64,000 nucleotides of DNA, from contig NZ_JAKVTV010000001.1 in assembly GCF_022489035.1 (NCBI RefSeq), forward strand, positions 1,054,001 to 1,118,000, read 5' to 3'. The notes under the pieces were generated by a model. That model was not told where the DNA came from and searched no databases. It saw only the letters and a program-made list of their open reading frames with translations. This DNA comes from Christiangramia lutea. GTDB lineage: Bacteria; Bacteroidota; Bacteroidia; Flavobacteriales; Flavobacteriaceae. The position numbers were made by a program, and so were the translations under genes. Shown here in pieces: positions 35,609-44,730 of the stretch (position 1 is the stretch's first letter; every line of letters starts with the position of its first letter).

Positions 35609-35992
35609 ATGCAGGCAAAACTTAATCCCTTTCTTAAATCTTTTCTTCCATTTTCCCTGATTTTATTTGCCATCCAGTATGGAATGGTGAATTATATTTT
35701 TAAACTGGAGTTATATTATTCTACCCTGGCTATTTACGGCTTTCATGTATTAGCTACCTTCCTCATCTATTTATTTCTGGTATTTGTTCATAATTCATTT
35801 AGCGATAAGACGGGATTTGCCTTTATGGCTTGCAGCCTTCTGAAAATGCTCGCAGCAGTTCTATTCCTGTTACCATTGATGCTTAACGATGTAATGAAAC
35901 CATTTCTGAATATTATCGCATTTTTTATCCCTTATTTTTTGTTCCTGATTTTTGAAACTGTTTATGCAGTAAAACTTATCAATACTAAATAA
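35609..35992 (+). CDS. Small polytopic protein at the atpI position (DUF6168-like)
   Basis: 127 residues with four hydrophobic helices (about 13-30, 38-60, 70-90, 100-122). It resembles DUF6168 proteins of Flavobacteriia and sits where AtpI-type genes lie in other ATP synthase operons. A role in ATP synthase assembly is inferred from that position. It starts directly after the stop of the AtpZ-like gene. Confidence 0.7.
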   Translation: MQAKLNPFLKSFLPFSLILFAIQYGMVNYIFKLELYYSTLAIYGFHVLATFLIYLFLVFVHNSFSDKTGFAFMACSLLKMLAAVLFLLPLMLNDVMKPFLNIIAFFIPYFLFLIFETVYAVKLINTK

Positions 35993-36076
35993 GTGGCTGT
36001 ATTTCAGTAAAATCGTTAAAATTCCTGAAACCACTAAAAAATTATACAGGGGACTTTCAGATAAGAATTAAAAGTA

Positions 36077-36084
36077 TACCTTTG
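36077..36084 (+). promoter_or_regulatory. -7 promoter element for atpB
   Basis: TACCTTTG (TAnnTTTG) 44 bases before the atpB ATG, in the 136-base gap after the DUF6168-like gene. It suggests a second start of transcription for the ATP synthase genes. Confidence 0.55.
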
Positions 36085-36128
36085 CACGGAAATTTAGAGC
36101 CCATAATTTTTTAAGTAGAACAGGTACT

Positions 36129-37232
36129 ATGACAGCACGGAAATCTTTAGTGATTAGCATGTACTTTGCATTAGCATTTGCTATTTTCCCTTTGTTTACC
36201 TTCGCTCAGGACCACGAGCAGGAACATAAGTCACTTCAGGAGGCTGAAGAAGAGTTTAACGCAACCGAGATGATCATGCACCATATTGGTGATTCTCACG
36301 GATGGCACTTTTTTGGAGAAGGAGATAGTTCTGTAACTCTTCCTTTACCTGTGATTCTTTATACAGACAACGGGCTGGTAACCTTTATGTCCAGTGAGTT
36401 TCACCACGATACCGAAGGGCATCATGTAGTGGAAAAGGACGGAATGCGTTTCGTAAATCTTCACGAAGATATTTACAGATTGGATGCTGGGGCAGAAGCT
36501 GTTGAGTTTGACGCAGAGCATCACCCCTTAAATGCGTCAAAACCCTGGGATTTATCTATCACCAAGAATGTGGCTGCCATGTTCTTAACAGTTATACTAA
36601 TGTTACTTTTCTTTGGTGTTGGATTGGCAAGACATCATAAAAAGAATGAGCATGCGCCAAAAGGTTTCAATAATGTTCTTGAAACTCTGGTGATATTTGT
36701 AAGAGATGAGATCGCCATTCCACAGATTGGAGAGAAGAAATACATGAAATTCATGCCTTTCCTGTTAACGATATTTTTCTTCATCTGGATCACTAACCTT
36801 TTAGGTTTGCTTCCAGGTGCGGCTAACGTTACCGGGAATATCGCGGTTACCGTTTCCTTAGGTCTCTTCACGATGTTGATCATGATCTTTAACGGGAATA
36901 AAGATTTTTACAAGCATACCTTCTGGATGCCGGGTATTCCAACTTGGGTAAAGCCAATTCTAGCGGTTGTAGAAGGTTTAGGATTGCTTATTAAACCTGC
37001 TGCTCTTATGATTCGTTTGTTTGCGAATATCACTGCGGGTCACATTATCATCCTGAGTTTAATCGGGTTGATATTTATTTTAGAAAGTGCAGGCGTTGCC
37101 GGAATTTCGGTTCCATTCGCCTTATTCATAACAGTATTGGAATTGTTAGTAGCATTCCTTCAAGCGTTTATTTTTACGATTCTGTCTGCCCTGTTTATCG
37201 GGATGGCGGTTGAGGAACATGAACATCATTAA
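36129..37232 (+). CDS. atpB: F0F1 ATP synthase subunit a, with a His-rich N-terminal extension
   Basis: 367 residues, much longer than the roughly 250-270 usual for subunit a. A signal peptide (1-25, ending FAQ) and about 115 residues of extracytoplasmic sequence rich in His and Glu come first. About six transmembrane segments follow from residue 148. The essential Arg of the proton channel is in MIRLFANITAGHII near 296-309. Subunit a forms the proton half-channels. The extension is usual in Bacteroidota but its role is unknown to me. atpE follows 24 bases on. Confidence 0.95.
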   Translation: MTARKSLVISMYFALAFAIFPLFTFAQDHEQEHKSLQEAEEEFNATEMIMHHIGDSHGWHFFGEGDSSVTLPLPVILYTDNGLVTFMSSEFHHDTEGHHVVEKDGMRFVNLHEDIYRLDAGAEAVEFDAEHHPLNASKPWDLSITKNVAAMFLTVILMLLFFGVGLARHHKKNEHAPKGFNNVLETLVIFVRDEIAIPQIGEKKYMKFMPFLLTIFFFIWITNLLGLLPGAANVTGNIAVTVSLGLFTMLIMIFNGNKDFYKHTFWMPGIPTWVKPILAVVEGLGLLIKPAALMIRLFANITAGHIIILSLIGLIFILESAGVAGISVPFALFITVLELLVAFLQAFIFTILSALFIGMAVEEHEHH

Positions 37233-37256
37233 TTTTAATTTTTAATTTTTTCAACT

Positions 37257-37478
37257 ATGGAATTATTGTATGTAGGTCTTGCAGCTTTAGGAGCTGGACT
37301 AGCGGTTCTTGGAGCCGGAGTAGGTGTTGGTAAAATCGGTGGTTCTGCCATGGATGCTATCGCACGTCAGCCAGAAGCTTCTGGAAAAATCCAGACAGCT
37401 ATGATTATTGCTGCTGCACTTGTAGAAGGTGTTGCTCTTTTTGGAGTGGTTGCCTCTTTATTAGGTGTATTAAGATAA
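37257..37478 (+). CDS. atpE: F0F1 ATP synthase subunit c
   Basis: 73 residues forming a helical hairpin. Gly/Ala-rich helix 1 is LGAGLAVLGAGVGVGKIGG, the polar loop is RQPEAS (residues 38-43), and helix 2 carries the proton-binding Glu57 in AAALVEGVALF. No Na+-type Ser or Thr follows the Glu, so proton specificity is more likely. It is flanked on the 3' side by a strong hairpin before atpF. Confidence 0.97.
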   Translation: MELLYVGLAALGAGLAVLGAGVGVGKIGGSAMDAIARQPEASGKIQTAMIIAAALVEGVALFGVVASLLGVLR

Positions 37479-37491
37479 TTAATTTCAAAGA

Positions 37492-37523
37492 GTCCCTTTC
37501 GCAACGGTTGGTTGCGAAAGGAC
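37492..37523 (+). other. Hairpin between atpE and atpF
   Basis: GTCCCTTTCGCAAC (37492-37505) pairs with GTTGCGAAAGGAC (37511-37523) with one bulged C and a five-base loop, 13 bases after the atpE stop. Only a short T-rich tail follows, so it is less likely a terminator than a stabilising or attenuating structure. Confidence 0.75.
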
Positions 37524-37562
37524 TTCTTTAAATGATGTTTCTAACTATTATTATTTAAAAAT

Positions 37563-38057
37563 ATGGATTTAATAACTCCCGAAATTGGCTTGTTCTTCTG
37601 GCAAACCATCGTGTTTTTAGTATTGCTTTTCCTTATGGCGAAATTTGCCTGGAAACCTATTCTTAGTTCAGTAAGAAACAGGGAACAGTCTATTAACGAT
37701 GCATTGGCTTCAGCTGAAAATGCACGGAAGGAAATGCAGAACCTTAAGTCTGACAATGAGCAGCTAATGAAAGAAGCTCGTGCAGAAAGAGATGCAATCC
37801 TTAAAGAAGCCCGTGAGTTAAAAGAAAAAGTGATTACTGATGCTTCTGAAGAAGCTAAGGTAAAAGCTGATAAAATTGTTGCAGACGCAAAGAAAAGCAT
37901 TGAGCTTGAAAAGCAATCTGCAATGGCTGAACTTAAGAATCATGTAGCTGAGCTTTCAGTGGAGATCGCTGAAAAAATAGTTCGTAAAGAACTTTCAGAG
38001 AAAAAGGAACAACACCAGATGATCGAAAAGATGATTGGTGATGCTAAGTTAAACTAA
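37563..38057 (+). CDS. atpF: F0F1 ATP synthase subunit b
   Basis: 164 residues: an N-terminal transmembrane helix (about 9-27, LFFWQTIVFLVLLFLMAKFAW) followed by WKPILSSVRNREQSINDAL, the typical start of the dimerising stalk helix. A long charged coiled coil runs to the end. It holds the catalytic head against rotation. It lies 3 bases before atpH, and 84 bases plus a hairpin after atpE. Confidence 0.95.
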   Translation: MDLITPEIGLFFWQTIVFLVLLFLMAKFAWKPILSSVRNREQSINDALASAENARKEMQNLKSDNEQLMKEARAERDAILKEARELKEKVITDASEEAKVKADKIVADAKKSIELEKQSAMAELKNHVAELSVEIAEKIVRKELSEKKEQHQMIEKMIGDAKLN

Positions 38058-38060
38058 GTT

Positions 38061-38615
38061 ATGAGAGGAACCAGAGCTGCACAACGTTATGCAAAGGCGA
38101 TCCTTTCTCTTGCAAAGGATAAGAATTCAGCGGAAGCTGTAAATGAAGATATGCATTCAATATCAAAGACTGTTCTTAATAGTCCAGATCTTGAAAATAT
38201 GCTTACCAGTCCAGTTGTAAAAGATAGTATTAAGAAAAGTGCCTTACTTGAGATATTCAAGGATCTTAATGCGGTTACCAAAGGTGCACTGGATATATTA
38301 CTGGAGAACGGAAGGATCAACATCCTGCATGTGGTAGCCAGACAATATATTATTCAGTACAATGAAATGAATAATGTAAGGCAGGCGGTTGTTACTACTG
38401 CCATACCTTTAGATAAAGAACTTGAAGCTGTGATCCTGGCTAAGGTTAAGGAATTAACAGGTTCAGAAGCCAGTCTAAAAAGCATCGTTGATGAGAATAT
38501 CATTGGTGGTTTTATTTTAAGGGTTGGGGATTTGCAATATGATGCAAGCGTATCTCGAAACCTTACCAGGCTTGAAAGAAAATTAAAAGACAACACATAC
38601 GTTTCAAAAATTTAA
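38061..38615 (+). CDS. atpH: F0F1 ATP synthase subunit delta
   Basis: 184 residues, the OSCP/delta family: TRAAQRYAKAILSLAKDK at the start (residues 3-20) and the C-terminal signature IIGGFILRVGDLQYDASVSR near 150-169. It links the peripheral stalk to the top of F1. It starts 3 bases after the atpF stop. Confidence 0.95.
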   Translation: MRGTRAAQRYAKAILSLAKDKNSAEAVNEDMHSISKTVLNSPDLENMLTSPVVKDSIKKSALLEIFKDLNAVTKGALDILLENGRINILHVVARQYIIQYNEMNNVRQAVVTTAIPLDKELEAVILAKVKELTGSEASLKSIVDENIIGGFILRVGDLQYDASVSRNLTRLERKLKDNTYVSKI

Positions 38616-38660
38616 TTAAAACCGGTATGCCTCTGGTATACCATTTTATCTTGAATAATT

Positions 38661-40241
38661 ATGGCAGAAGTAAATCCTGCTGAAGTATCAGCAATATTAA
38701 AACAACAATTATCAGGTTTTGAATCCAAGGCCTCTCTAGACGAAGTAGGTACCGTTCTAACCGTAGGTGACGGTATTGCTAATGTTTACGGACTGGCTAA
38801 CGCTCAATATGGTGAATTGGTTCAGTTTGAAAGCGGTCTTGAAGGGATCGTACTTAACCTTGAAGAAGACAATATTGGGGTAGTACTTTTAGGACCTGCA
38901 AAGGAAATTAAAGAAGGTTCTACCGTAAAGAGAACTCAGCGTATTGCTTCTATCAATGTTGGTGAAGGAATTGTTGGGCGTGTGGTTGATACCTTAGGTG
39001 CTCCTATTGATGGAAAAGGTGCAATTGAAGGTGAGACATTCCAGATGCCACTTGAGCGTAAGGCTCCTGGGGTAATCTATCGTCAGCCGGTAACCGAACC
39101 ACTTCAAACAGGTATTAAATCGATTGATGCGATGGTACCGGTAGGAAGAGGACAACGTGAGTTGGTGATTGGTGACCGTCAAACTGGTAAGACTACTGTT
39201 TGTATCGATACCATCCTTAACCAGAAAGAATTTTACGATGCTGGTGAGCCAGTATATTGTATATATGTAGCTATTGGTCAGAAAGCTTCTACTGTTGCAG
39301 CTATTGCTAAGACTTTAGAAGACAAAGGAGCTTTAGCTTATACTACTATCGTTGCTGCTAACGCATCAGATCCTGCTCCAATGCAGGTGTATGCTCCTTT
39401 CGCAGGTGCAGCCATCGGTGAGTACTTCAGAGATACAGGACGTCCTGCCTTGATCGTTTATGATGACCTTTCTAAGCAGGCGGTTGCTTATCGTGAGGTT
39501 TCCCTTTTACTTCGTCGTCCACCAGGACGTGAAGCATATCCTGGGGATGTATTCTTCCTTCACTCGAGACTTCTTGAGCGTGCAGCGAAGGTGATCGCCG
39601 ATGATGAAATTGCAAAACAAATGAATGACCTTCCAGACAGTCTTAAAGATAAGGTGAAAGGTGGCGGATCACTTACCGCTCTTCCAATTATCGAGACTCA
39701 GGCAGGTGACGTTTCCGCATATATCCCAACAAACGTAATTTCGATTACAGATGGGCAGATCTTCTTAACTTCCGACTTATTTAACTCTGGTGTTCGTCCA
39801 GCGATCGACGTGGGTATCTCTGTATCTCGTGTAGGTGGATCGGCTCAGATTAAGTCTATGAAGAAGGTTGCTGGTACATTAAAACTTGACCAGGCTCAGT
39901 ATCGTGAACTTGAAGCTTTTGCTAAGTTTGGATCTGACCTTGATGCTGCGACCATGAACGTAATTTCAAAAGGTAAGCGTAACGTGGAGATCCTTAAGCA
40001 GGGGCAAAACGATCCTTATCCGGTAGAAAACCAGATCGCGATCATCTATGCAGGTTCTAAGAACCTTCTTAGAGATGTGCCTGTAGATAAAATTAAGGAG
40101 TTTGAAAGAGATTACCTGGAATATCTTAATGCGAAGCATAGAGATACTTTAGATACGCTTAAAGCAGGAAAATTAACTGATGAAGTGATCGACACTTTAA
40201 CTCAGGCTGCTAAAGAACTTTCATCTAAACACAAGAACTAG
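38661..40241 (+). CDS. atpA: F0F1 ATP synthase subunit alpha
   Basis: 526 residues. The non-catalytic nucleotide site P-loop is [14 protein letters not shown] near 170-183, and the alpha-subunit signature [24 protein letters not shown] follows (near 280-303). Codon use is more biased to CGT and GGT than in the neighbours, as expected of highly expressed genes. After it comes a 109-base repeat-rich spacer before atpG. Confidence 0.98.
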   Translation: MAEVNPAEVSAILKQQLSGFESKASLDEVGTVLTVGDGIANVYGLANAQYGELVQFESGLEGIVLNLEEDNIGVVLLGPAKEIKEGSTVKRTQRIASINVGEGIVGRVVDTLGAPIDGKGAIEGETFQMPLERKAPGVIYRQPVTEPLQTGIKSIDAMVPVGRGQRELVIGDRQTGKTTVCIDTILNQKEFYDAGEPVYCIYVAIGQKASTVAAIAKTLEDKGALAYTTIVAANASDPAPMQVYAPFAGAAIGEYFRDTGRPALIVYDDLSKQAVAYREVSLLLRRPPGREAYPGDVFFLHSRLLERAAKVIADDEIAKQMNDLPDSLKDKVKGGGSLTALPIIETQAGDVSAYIPTNVISITDGQIFLTSDLFNSGVRPAIDVGISVSRVGGSAQIKSMKKVAGTLKLDQAQYRELEAFAKFGSDLDAATMNVISKGKRNVEILKQGQNDPYPVENQIAIIYAGSKNLLRDVPVDKIKEFERDYLEYLNAKHRDTLDTLKAGKLTDEVIDTLTQAAKELSSKHKN

Positions 40242-40350
40242 TATTGAGTACTTGGATTTGAGTATTCTCGGGTCGCAGTATTTGAATTGAAAATTATAAA
40301 GGTATTGAGTAGTTAATAGCTAACTGCTCAATACTCAATACTAAATAAAA
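40242..40350. repeat. Repeat-rich spacer between atpA and atpG
   Basis: The spacer repeats GTATTGAGTA-like units: TAGTATTGAGTACTTGG at its left, TGAGTATTC, GCAGTATTTGA, and CAATACTCAATACTAAATA at its right. GTATTGAGTAGTTA (40302-40315) and TAACTGCTCAATAC (40321-40334) form a 14-bp hairpin with one G-T pair and a five-base loop. No gene is seen in it. Similar units occur between genes in other Flavobacteriaceae, from memory. Confidence 0.65.
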
Positions 40351-41211
40351 ATGGCAAACTTAAAAGAATTACGTAGCAGGATCACTTCGGTTTCCTCAAC
40401 GATGCAGATTACCAGCGCCATGAAAATGGTATCGGCTTCTAAGTTGAGCAAGGCTCAGGATGCAATTACATCTATGAGGCCTTATGCTGAAAAACTGACC
40501 CAGTTGCTACAGGATTTAAGTGCTACTCTGGATGATGACTCTGGAAGCAAATTTGCTGAAGAGCGTGAGGTAAAAAAAGTACTTATCGTCGCTATATCTT
40601 CTAATAAAGGTCTGGCCGGTGCTTTTAATACCAATATCATCAAAAAGGTAAAAGCTAAAATCAAGGAAGATTATCAGGGAAAGGATGTTGCTCTTTATAC
40701 TCTAGGTAAAAAGGGGAATGATATCCTTAAGAAGGATTATAATGTTCACAAGAACAATAATGCCATCTTCGACGAGCTTAGTTTTGAAAATGTTTCTGAT
40801 ATCGCTGAAGAGTTGATGCAGTTATTCCTTGACGGGAAATATGATAAAATAGAGATCGTATACAACCAGTTCAAGAATGCTGCGACTCAGTATGTGATGG
40901 ATGAGCAGTTTTTACCTATCCAAAAATTCGAAAGTGAAGATAACAAACAGTTAGATTATATTTTTGAACCTTCTAAAATTGAAATCGTTAAGGATCTTAT
41001 TCCTAAGTCTCTTAAAATGCAGCTTTTTAAAGCTTTAAGAGACTCTTTTGCGGCAGAGCACGGTGCACGTATGACGGCGATGCATAAAGCTACAGATAAC
41101 GCCAAGGAGCTTAGAGATGATCTAAAACTTTCTTATAACAAAGCAAGACAGGCTTCTATTACTAACGAAATCCTTGAGATCGTTGGTGGAGCGGAAGCAT
41201 TAAATGGTTAA
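40351..41211 (+). CDS. atpG: F0F1 ATP synthase subunit gamma
   Basis: 286 residues, the central rotor shaft. It starts MANLKELRSRITSVSSTMQI with ITSAMKMVSASKLSKAQ (the gamma N-terminal helix). The family's C-terminal segment has ARMTAMHKATDNAKELRDDL near 245-264. It is the last ATP synthase gene of this cluster: atpD and atpC do not follow and are expected elsewhere. A strong terminator lies 24 bases after the stop. Confidence 0.96.
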   Translation: MANLKELRSRITSVSSTMQITSAMKMVSASKLSKAQDAITSMRPYAEKLTQLLQDLSATLDDDSGSKFAEEREVKKVLIVAISSNKGLAGAFNTNIIKKVKAKIKEDYQGKDVALYTLGKKGNDILKKDYNVHKNNNAIFDELSFENVSDIAEELMQLFLDGKYDKIEIVYNQFKNAATQYVMDEQFLPIQKFESEDNKQLDYIFEPSKIEIVKDLIPKSLKMQLFKALRDSFAAEHGARMTAMHKATDNAKELRDDLKLSYNKARQASITNEILEIVGGAEALNG

Positions 41212-41233
41212 TACCAATATTATCCTATAGATC

Positions 41234-41261
41234 TGGGCCCTCAAATTTGAGGGCCTTTTTT
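41234..41261 (+). terminator. Terminator after atpG
   Basis: GGCCCTCAAA (41236-41245) pairs with TTTGAGGGCC (41246-41255) as a perfect inverted repeat, followed by TTTTTTATTT. Confidence 0.9.
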
Positions 41262-41311
41262 ATTTGGTACAGGTTTTGTTTTCTTAACTTCAAATCTTAA
41301 AACCGATCGTT

Positions 41312-41755
41312 ATGATAAAATCTTTATTTTTCATGGTAGGATTGTTTACCCTTGTTCTATTCGCTTCCTGCGGAAGCAATAAAGGACTGCAGGAAAGATC
41401 ACCTGCTCAATTCAACCAGGTTTACTATAGCTATAATTCAGATGGAATAGAATTGACCATTCCAGTGGCGTCTATTCAGGATGAACGAGTAAGCCTTGAT
41501 GCTGTTTATTTTCACGGAATGAAGTCAGACCTGAACAAAAATGCCGAAAAGCCTAATCTTTATGTAGCTAATTTCCGCATGGGAAGTGGAGACATGGTCA
41601 TGGATAAAGATCCGGCAAAAGAGTATGGGAATAAACCACCTCAAATGCCTGAGAAAAGTCCGTTTGATATAGACGAGGATGAGGCCATACTTGTTTTCAC
41701 TCAGGACGATGAAATCAAATATTATAAGCTAACAGGAATTGTAGAAAAGGATTAA
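41312..41755 (+). CDS. Small lipoprotein of unknown function
   Basis: 147 residues with a lipoprotein signal peptide; Cys20 is in LFASCGS. The rest is a soluble domain without a recognised signature: FNQVYYSYNSDGIELTIPVA, then DAVYFHGMKSDLNKN and an acidic C-terminal third (FDIDEDEAILVFTQDDEIKY). It is probably envelope-located. It lies alone after the ATP synthase terminator, and the flippase gene follows 60 bases on. No function can be assigned. Confidence 0.75.
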   Translation: MIKSLFFMVGLFTLVLFASCGSNKGLQERSPAQFNQVYYSYNSDGIELTIPVASIQDERVSLDAVYFHGMKSDLNKNAEKPNLYVANFRMGSGDMVMDKDPAKEYGNKPPQMPEKSPFDIDEDEAILVFTQDDEIKYYKLTGIVEKD

Positions 41756-41815
41756 GGCTAAAGCTTTTATAATTCTTATTTATTCAGATATTTGTAAGAA
41801 ACCAACCCGCTCCTG

Positions 41816-43258
41816 TTGAGTACTTTAAAAAGATTTTTCCAAGACACTCTTATTTACGGCTTTGCAACGGTATTCCCAAGACTTATGAACTTTGTTTTGG
41901 TGCCGTTGCATACCGATGTCTTGCCAGCCGAAGAGTATTCTGTAAATACTGTATTTTACGTTTGGGCAGCATTTTTCAATGTCTTGCTTACCTACGGGAT
42001 GGAAACATCTTTTTTTAGGTTTTTCAGTAGGTCTAAGGAAAGCTCAAAAGTGTTTTCTACTGCCTTTATAGCCTTAACGGTCTCTACCGTTTTATTTGCT
42101 GTAGGGGTCTTCATATTTCAGGATCATTTAATTTCCCTGCTTGACTTGGATCCATTTTATTTCAGGTTACTCTTCAGTGTGATTGTTCTGGATACCCTGG
42201 TGGTTGTTCCCTTTGCTTATTTGAGAGCCACAGGTAGGCCAATTAAGTTTGCTGCGGTTAAAATCTTGAATATTCTTACCGTAGTTCTTCTGAATATTTA
42301 CTTTCTGTGGATCGTTAGAAAATTTCCTCAATTTGCACCACAGATAGTGTTAGAAAACTATGGCCCTAAAGATATTGTAGGCTATATTTTTATCGCGAAT
42401 CTGGCAGCAAGTGCCATTACTTTCTTAATTCTTCTTCCTTATTTTTTCAAAACAAAGATCGTTTTCGATTCCAAAGTCTTCGGGCAAATGTGGAAATATG
42501 GCTGGCCTATAATGGTAGCGGGGATCGCATTTGTGGTAAACGAGAACCTGGATAAATTGCTTATAAAGGATATGATCTCTGATGAGATCATGGGTGCTTA
42601 TTCAGGTTGCTATAAGCTCGCGGTTTTTATGACCATTTTCGTGCAGGCATTTAAAATGGGTGCAGAACCGTTCTTTTTTAATCATGCAGATAAGGACAAC
42701 GCGAAGGAAACCTATGCTGATATTTTAAAATATTTTGTGATTTCTGGAACTTTGATTTTCCTGGTTCTAGTTTGCTTTATCGATTTCTTCAAAAACCTGG
42801 TCATTAGGGATCCGGAATACTGGATGGCCATAAGTATAGTCCCGATAATACTTCTGGCTAATTTATTTCTCGGTATTTACCATAACCTTTCTGTTTGGTA
42901 TAAATTGACAGACAGGACCCGCACAGGAATGTATATATCGATCTTCGGTGCGGTAATTACAATTGTTCTCAACTTCGCTTTGATCCCGGTTCTGGGATTC
43001 ATAGCCGCGGCTTGGGCAACCCTTTGTGCTTATGGAGGAATGATGCTGGTTTCATATTTTCTTGGTAAGAAATATTATCCGGTACCTTACGATATTAAAA
43101 GTATTGTTGGCTATATTTTGCTGGCCGTGTTCATTGCTGCTATTTCGTTCTATATGTTCCCGGGAAATTATTTCGTGGGGATTGCGTTATTATTACTATT
43201 TATCGGGATAGTCTATTTTTCTGAAAAAGATCAAATTCTCAAAATCATACAATCTTAG
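41816..43258 (+). CDS. Polysaccharide flippase (MATE/Wzx-like)
   Basis: 480 residues with about 12-14 transmembrane segments. The opening [20 protein letters not shown] and [20 protein letters not shown] are typical of the polysaccharide biosynthesis/oligosaccharide flippase family. It moves lipid-linked glycans or lipid II-like precursors across the inner membrane. The start is TTG at 41816, as the next ATG would remove the first membrane segment. dut follows 2 bases after the stop. Confidence 0.88.
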   Translation: MSTLKRFFQDTLIYGFATVFPRLMNFVLVPLHTDVLPAEEYSVNTVFYVWAAFFNVLLTYGMETSFFRFFSRSKESSKVFSTAFIALTVSTVLFAVGVFIFQDHLISLLDLDPFYFRLLFSVIVLDTLVVVPFAYLRATGRPIKFAAVKILNILTVVLLNIYFLWIVRKFPQFAPQIVLENYGPKDIVGYIFIANLAASAITFLILLPYFFKTKIVFDSKVFGQMWKYGWPIMVAGIAFVVNENLDKLLIKDMISDEIMGAYSGCYKLAVFMTIFVQAFKMGAEPFFFNHADKDNAKETYADILKYFVISGTLIFLVLVCFIDFFKNLVIRDPEYWMAISIVPIILLANLFLGIYHNLSVWYKLTDRTRTGMYISIFGAVITIVLNFALIPVLGFIAAAWATLCAYGGMMLVSYFLGKKYYPVPYDIKSIVGYILLAVFIAAISFYMFPGNYFVGIALLLLFIGIVYFSEKDQILKIIQS

Positions 43259-43260
43259 AT

Positions 43261-43695
43261 ATGCAAGTTAAAGTCATCAATAAGTCGGCACATAAATTGC
43301 CGCATTACGAAACAGCTTTTTCAGCCGGTATGGATCTTCGTGCAAATATTGAAGAACCAATTACTCTAAAACCGTTGGAAAGAGCTATAGTAAAAACTGG
43401 TCTTTTCATGGAACTACCTTTGGGCTTTGAAGCACAGGTTAGACCAAGAAGTGGTTTGGCTGCGAAAAAAGGGATCACTGTGTTGAATTCTCCTGGAACA
43501 ATTGATGCAGATTATCGTGGGGAGATAGGTGTGATCCTCGTAAATTTGTCGAATGACGAATTCGTGGTCAATAATGGTGAAAGAATCGCCCAGATGGTGA
43601 TCGCAAAACATGAACAAATATCCTGGGAAGAAGTGGAAGTTCTCGCCGAAACATCGAGAGGTGAAGGAGGCTTCGGAAGTACCGGGCACAAATAA
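43261..43695 (+). CDS. dut: dUTP diphosphatase
   Basis: Trimeric dUTPase of 144 residues that keeps uracil out of DNA and supplies dUMP. The five family motifs are visible: AGMDLRANI (near 23-31), [11 protein letters not shown] (near 61-71), [16 protein letters not shown] (near 80-95), [10 protein letters not shown] (near 103-112) and [10 protein letters not shown] (near 133-142). The catalytic Asp is expected in TIDADYRGE. It is packed between the flippase gene (2 bases) and a nucleotidyltransferase gene (20 bases). Confidence 0.97.
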   Translation: MQVKVINKSAHKLPHYETAFSAGMDLRANIEEPITLKPLERAIVKTGLFMELPLGFEAQVRPRSGLAAKKGITVLNSPGTIDADYRGEIGVILVNLSNDEFVVNNGERIAQMVIAKHEQISWEEVEVLAETSRGEGGFGSTGHK

Positions 43696-43715
43696 TAATA
43701 ATTTAAAAAATTGAA

Positions 43716-44729
43716 ATGAAAATTATCGTACCAATGGCAGGCCGTGGTTCACGTCTGCGTCCACATACTTTAACCGTACCAAAACCGTTAATTCCTATAG
43801 CTGGAAAACCTATCGTACATAGATTGGTGGAAGATATCGCTAAAGTCCTGGATGAAAAAATCGATGAAGTTGCTTTTATCATAGGTGAAGATTTTGGAGA
43901 GAAGGTAGAACAGGATCTTATGAAGATCGCCAATAGCCTGGGGGCTAAAGGCACTATATATTACCAGGATAAACCTCTTGGAACCGGTCATGCGATCATG
44001 TGCGCCAAGGAGTCACTTAGTGGTCCTGCGGTAGTGGCTTATGCCGACACACTTTTCAAGGCAGATTTTAACCTGGATAAATCGGCAGATGCGGTGATGT
44101 GGGTGAAAAAGGTGGAAAATCCTTCAGCTTACGGAGTAGTGCAGCTTAATGATAACAATGAGATTACCGATCTTGTTGAGAAACCTGAGGAATTTGTTTC
44201 AGATCTTGCGGTTATTGGGATATACTATTTCAAAGATGTTGAAGTACTTAAAAATGAACTTCAAAATGTTCTTGATGCTAAGCTTACCCGTGGTGGAGAA
44301 TACCAGATCAATGACGGGATCGAAGCCATGCGTAAGAACGGGTTAAGATTCGTTCCTGGAAAGGTAGATGAATGGATGGATTGCGGAAACAAGAATGTGA
44401 CCGTAGAGACCAATGGTAGAATGCTCAATTTTCTGCATCAGGATGGTGAGAACCTTATCTCAGATTCTGTGAAGATCAGGGATTCTGAAATTACGGAGCC
44501 ATGCTATATTGGAGAGAATGTTGAGTTAATAAATGCAAAAATAGGACCAAACGTTTCCATTGGTGACGGGACTAAAGTTGAGAACTCAACTATTAAGAAT
44601 AGTTTGATACAAACTTTTGCTGATGTAAAAAATGCGAAATTAGATAACGCAATGATTGGGAATCATGCTAAATTTGATGGTGAATTCACTCAAATTAGTA
44701 TCGGTGACTATTCAGTTTTAGAAAAATAA
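43716..44729 (+). CDS. Sugar-phosphate nucleotidyltransferase with left-handed beta-helix
   Basis: 337 residues. The N-terminal nucleotidyltransferase has MAGRGSRLRPHTLTVPKPLI (residues 7-26) and PLGTGHAIMCAKESLSGPAV near 89. A C-terminal beta-helix has hexapeptide-like repeats (PCYIGENVELINAKIGPNVS). It activates a sugar-1-phosphate with a nucleotide. Candidates are glucose-1-phosphate thymidylyltransferase-like or GlmU-like enzymes; the sugar is not determined. It may partner with rfbC/rfbD far upstream, though that is speculation. Confidence 0.87.
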   Translation: MKIIVPMAGRGSRLRPHTLTVPKPLIPIAGKPIVHRLVEDIAKVLDEKIDEVAFIIGEDFGEKVEQDLMKIANSLGAKGTIYYQDKPLGTGHAIMCAKESLSGPAVVAYADTLFKADFNLDKSADAVMWVKKVENPSAYGVVQLNDNNEITDLVEKPEEFVSDLAVIGIYYFKDVEVLKNELQNVLDAKLTRGGEYQINDGIEAMRKNGLRFVPGKVDEWMDCGNKNVTVETNGRMLNFLHQDGENLISDSVKIRDSEITEPCYIGENVELINAKIGPNVSIGDGTKVENSTIKNSLIQTFADVKNAKLDNAMIGNHAKFDGEFTQISIGDYSVLEK

Positions 44730-44730
44730 A

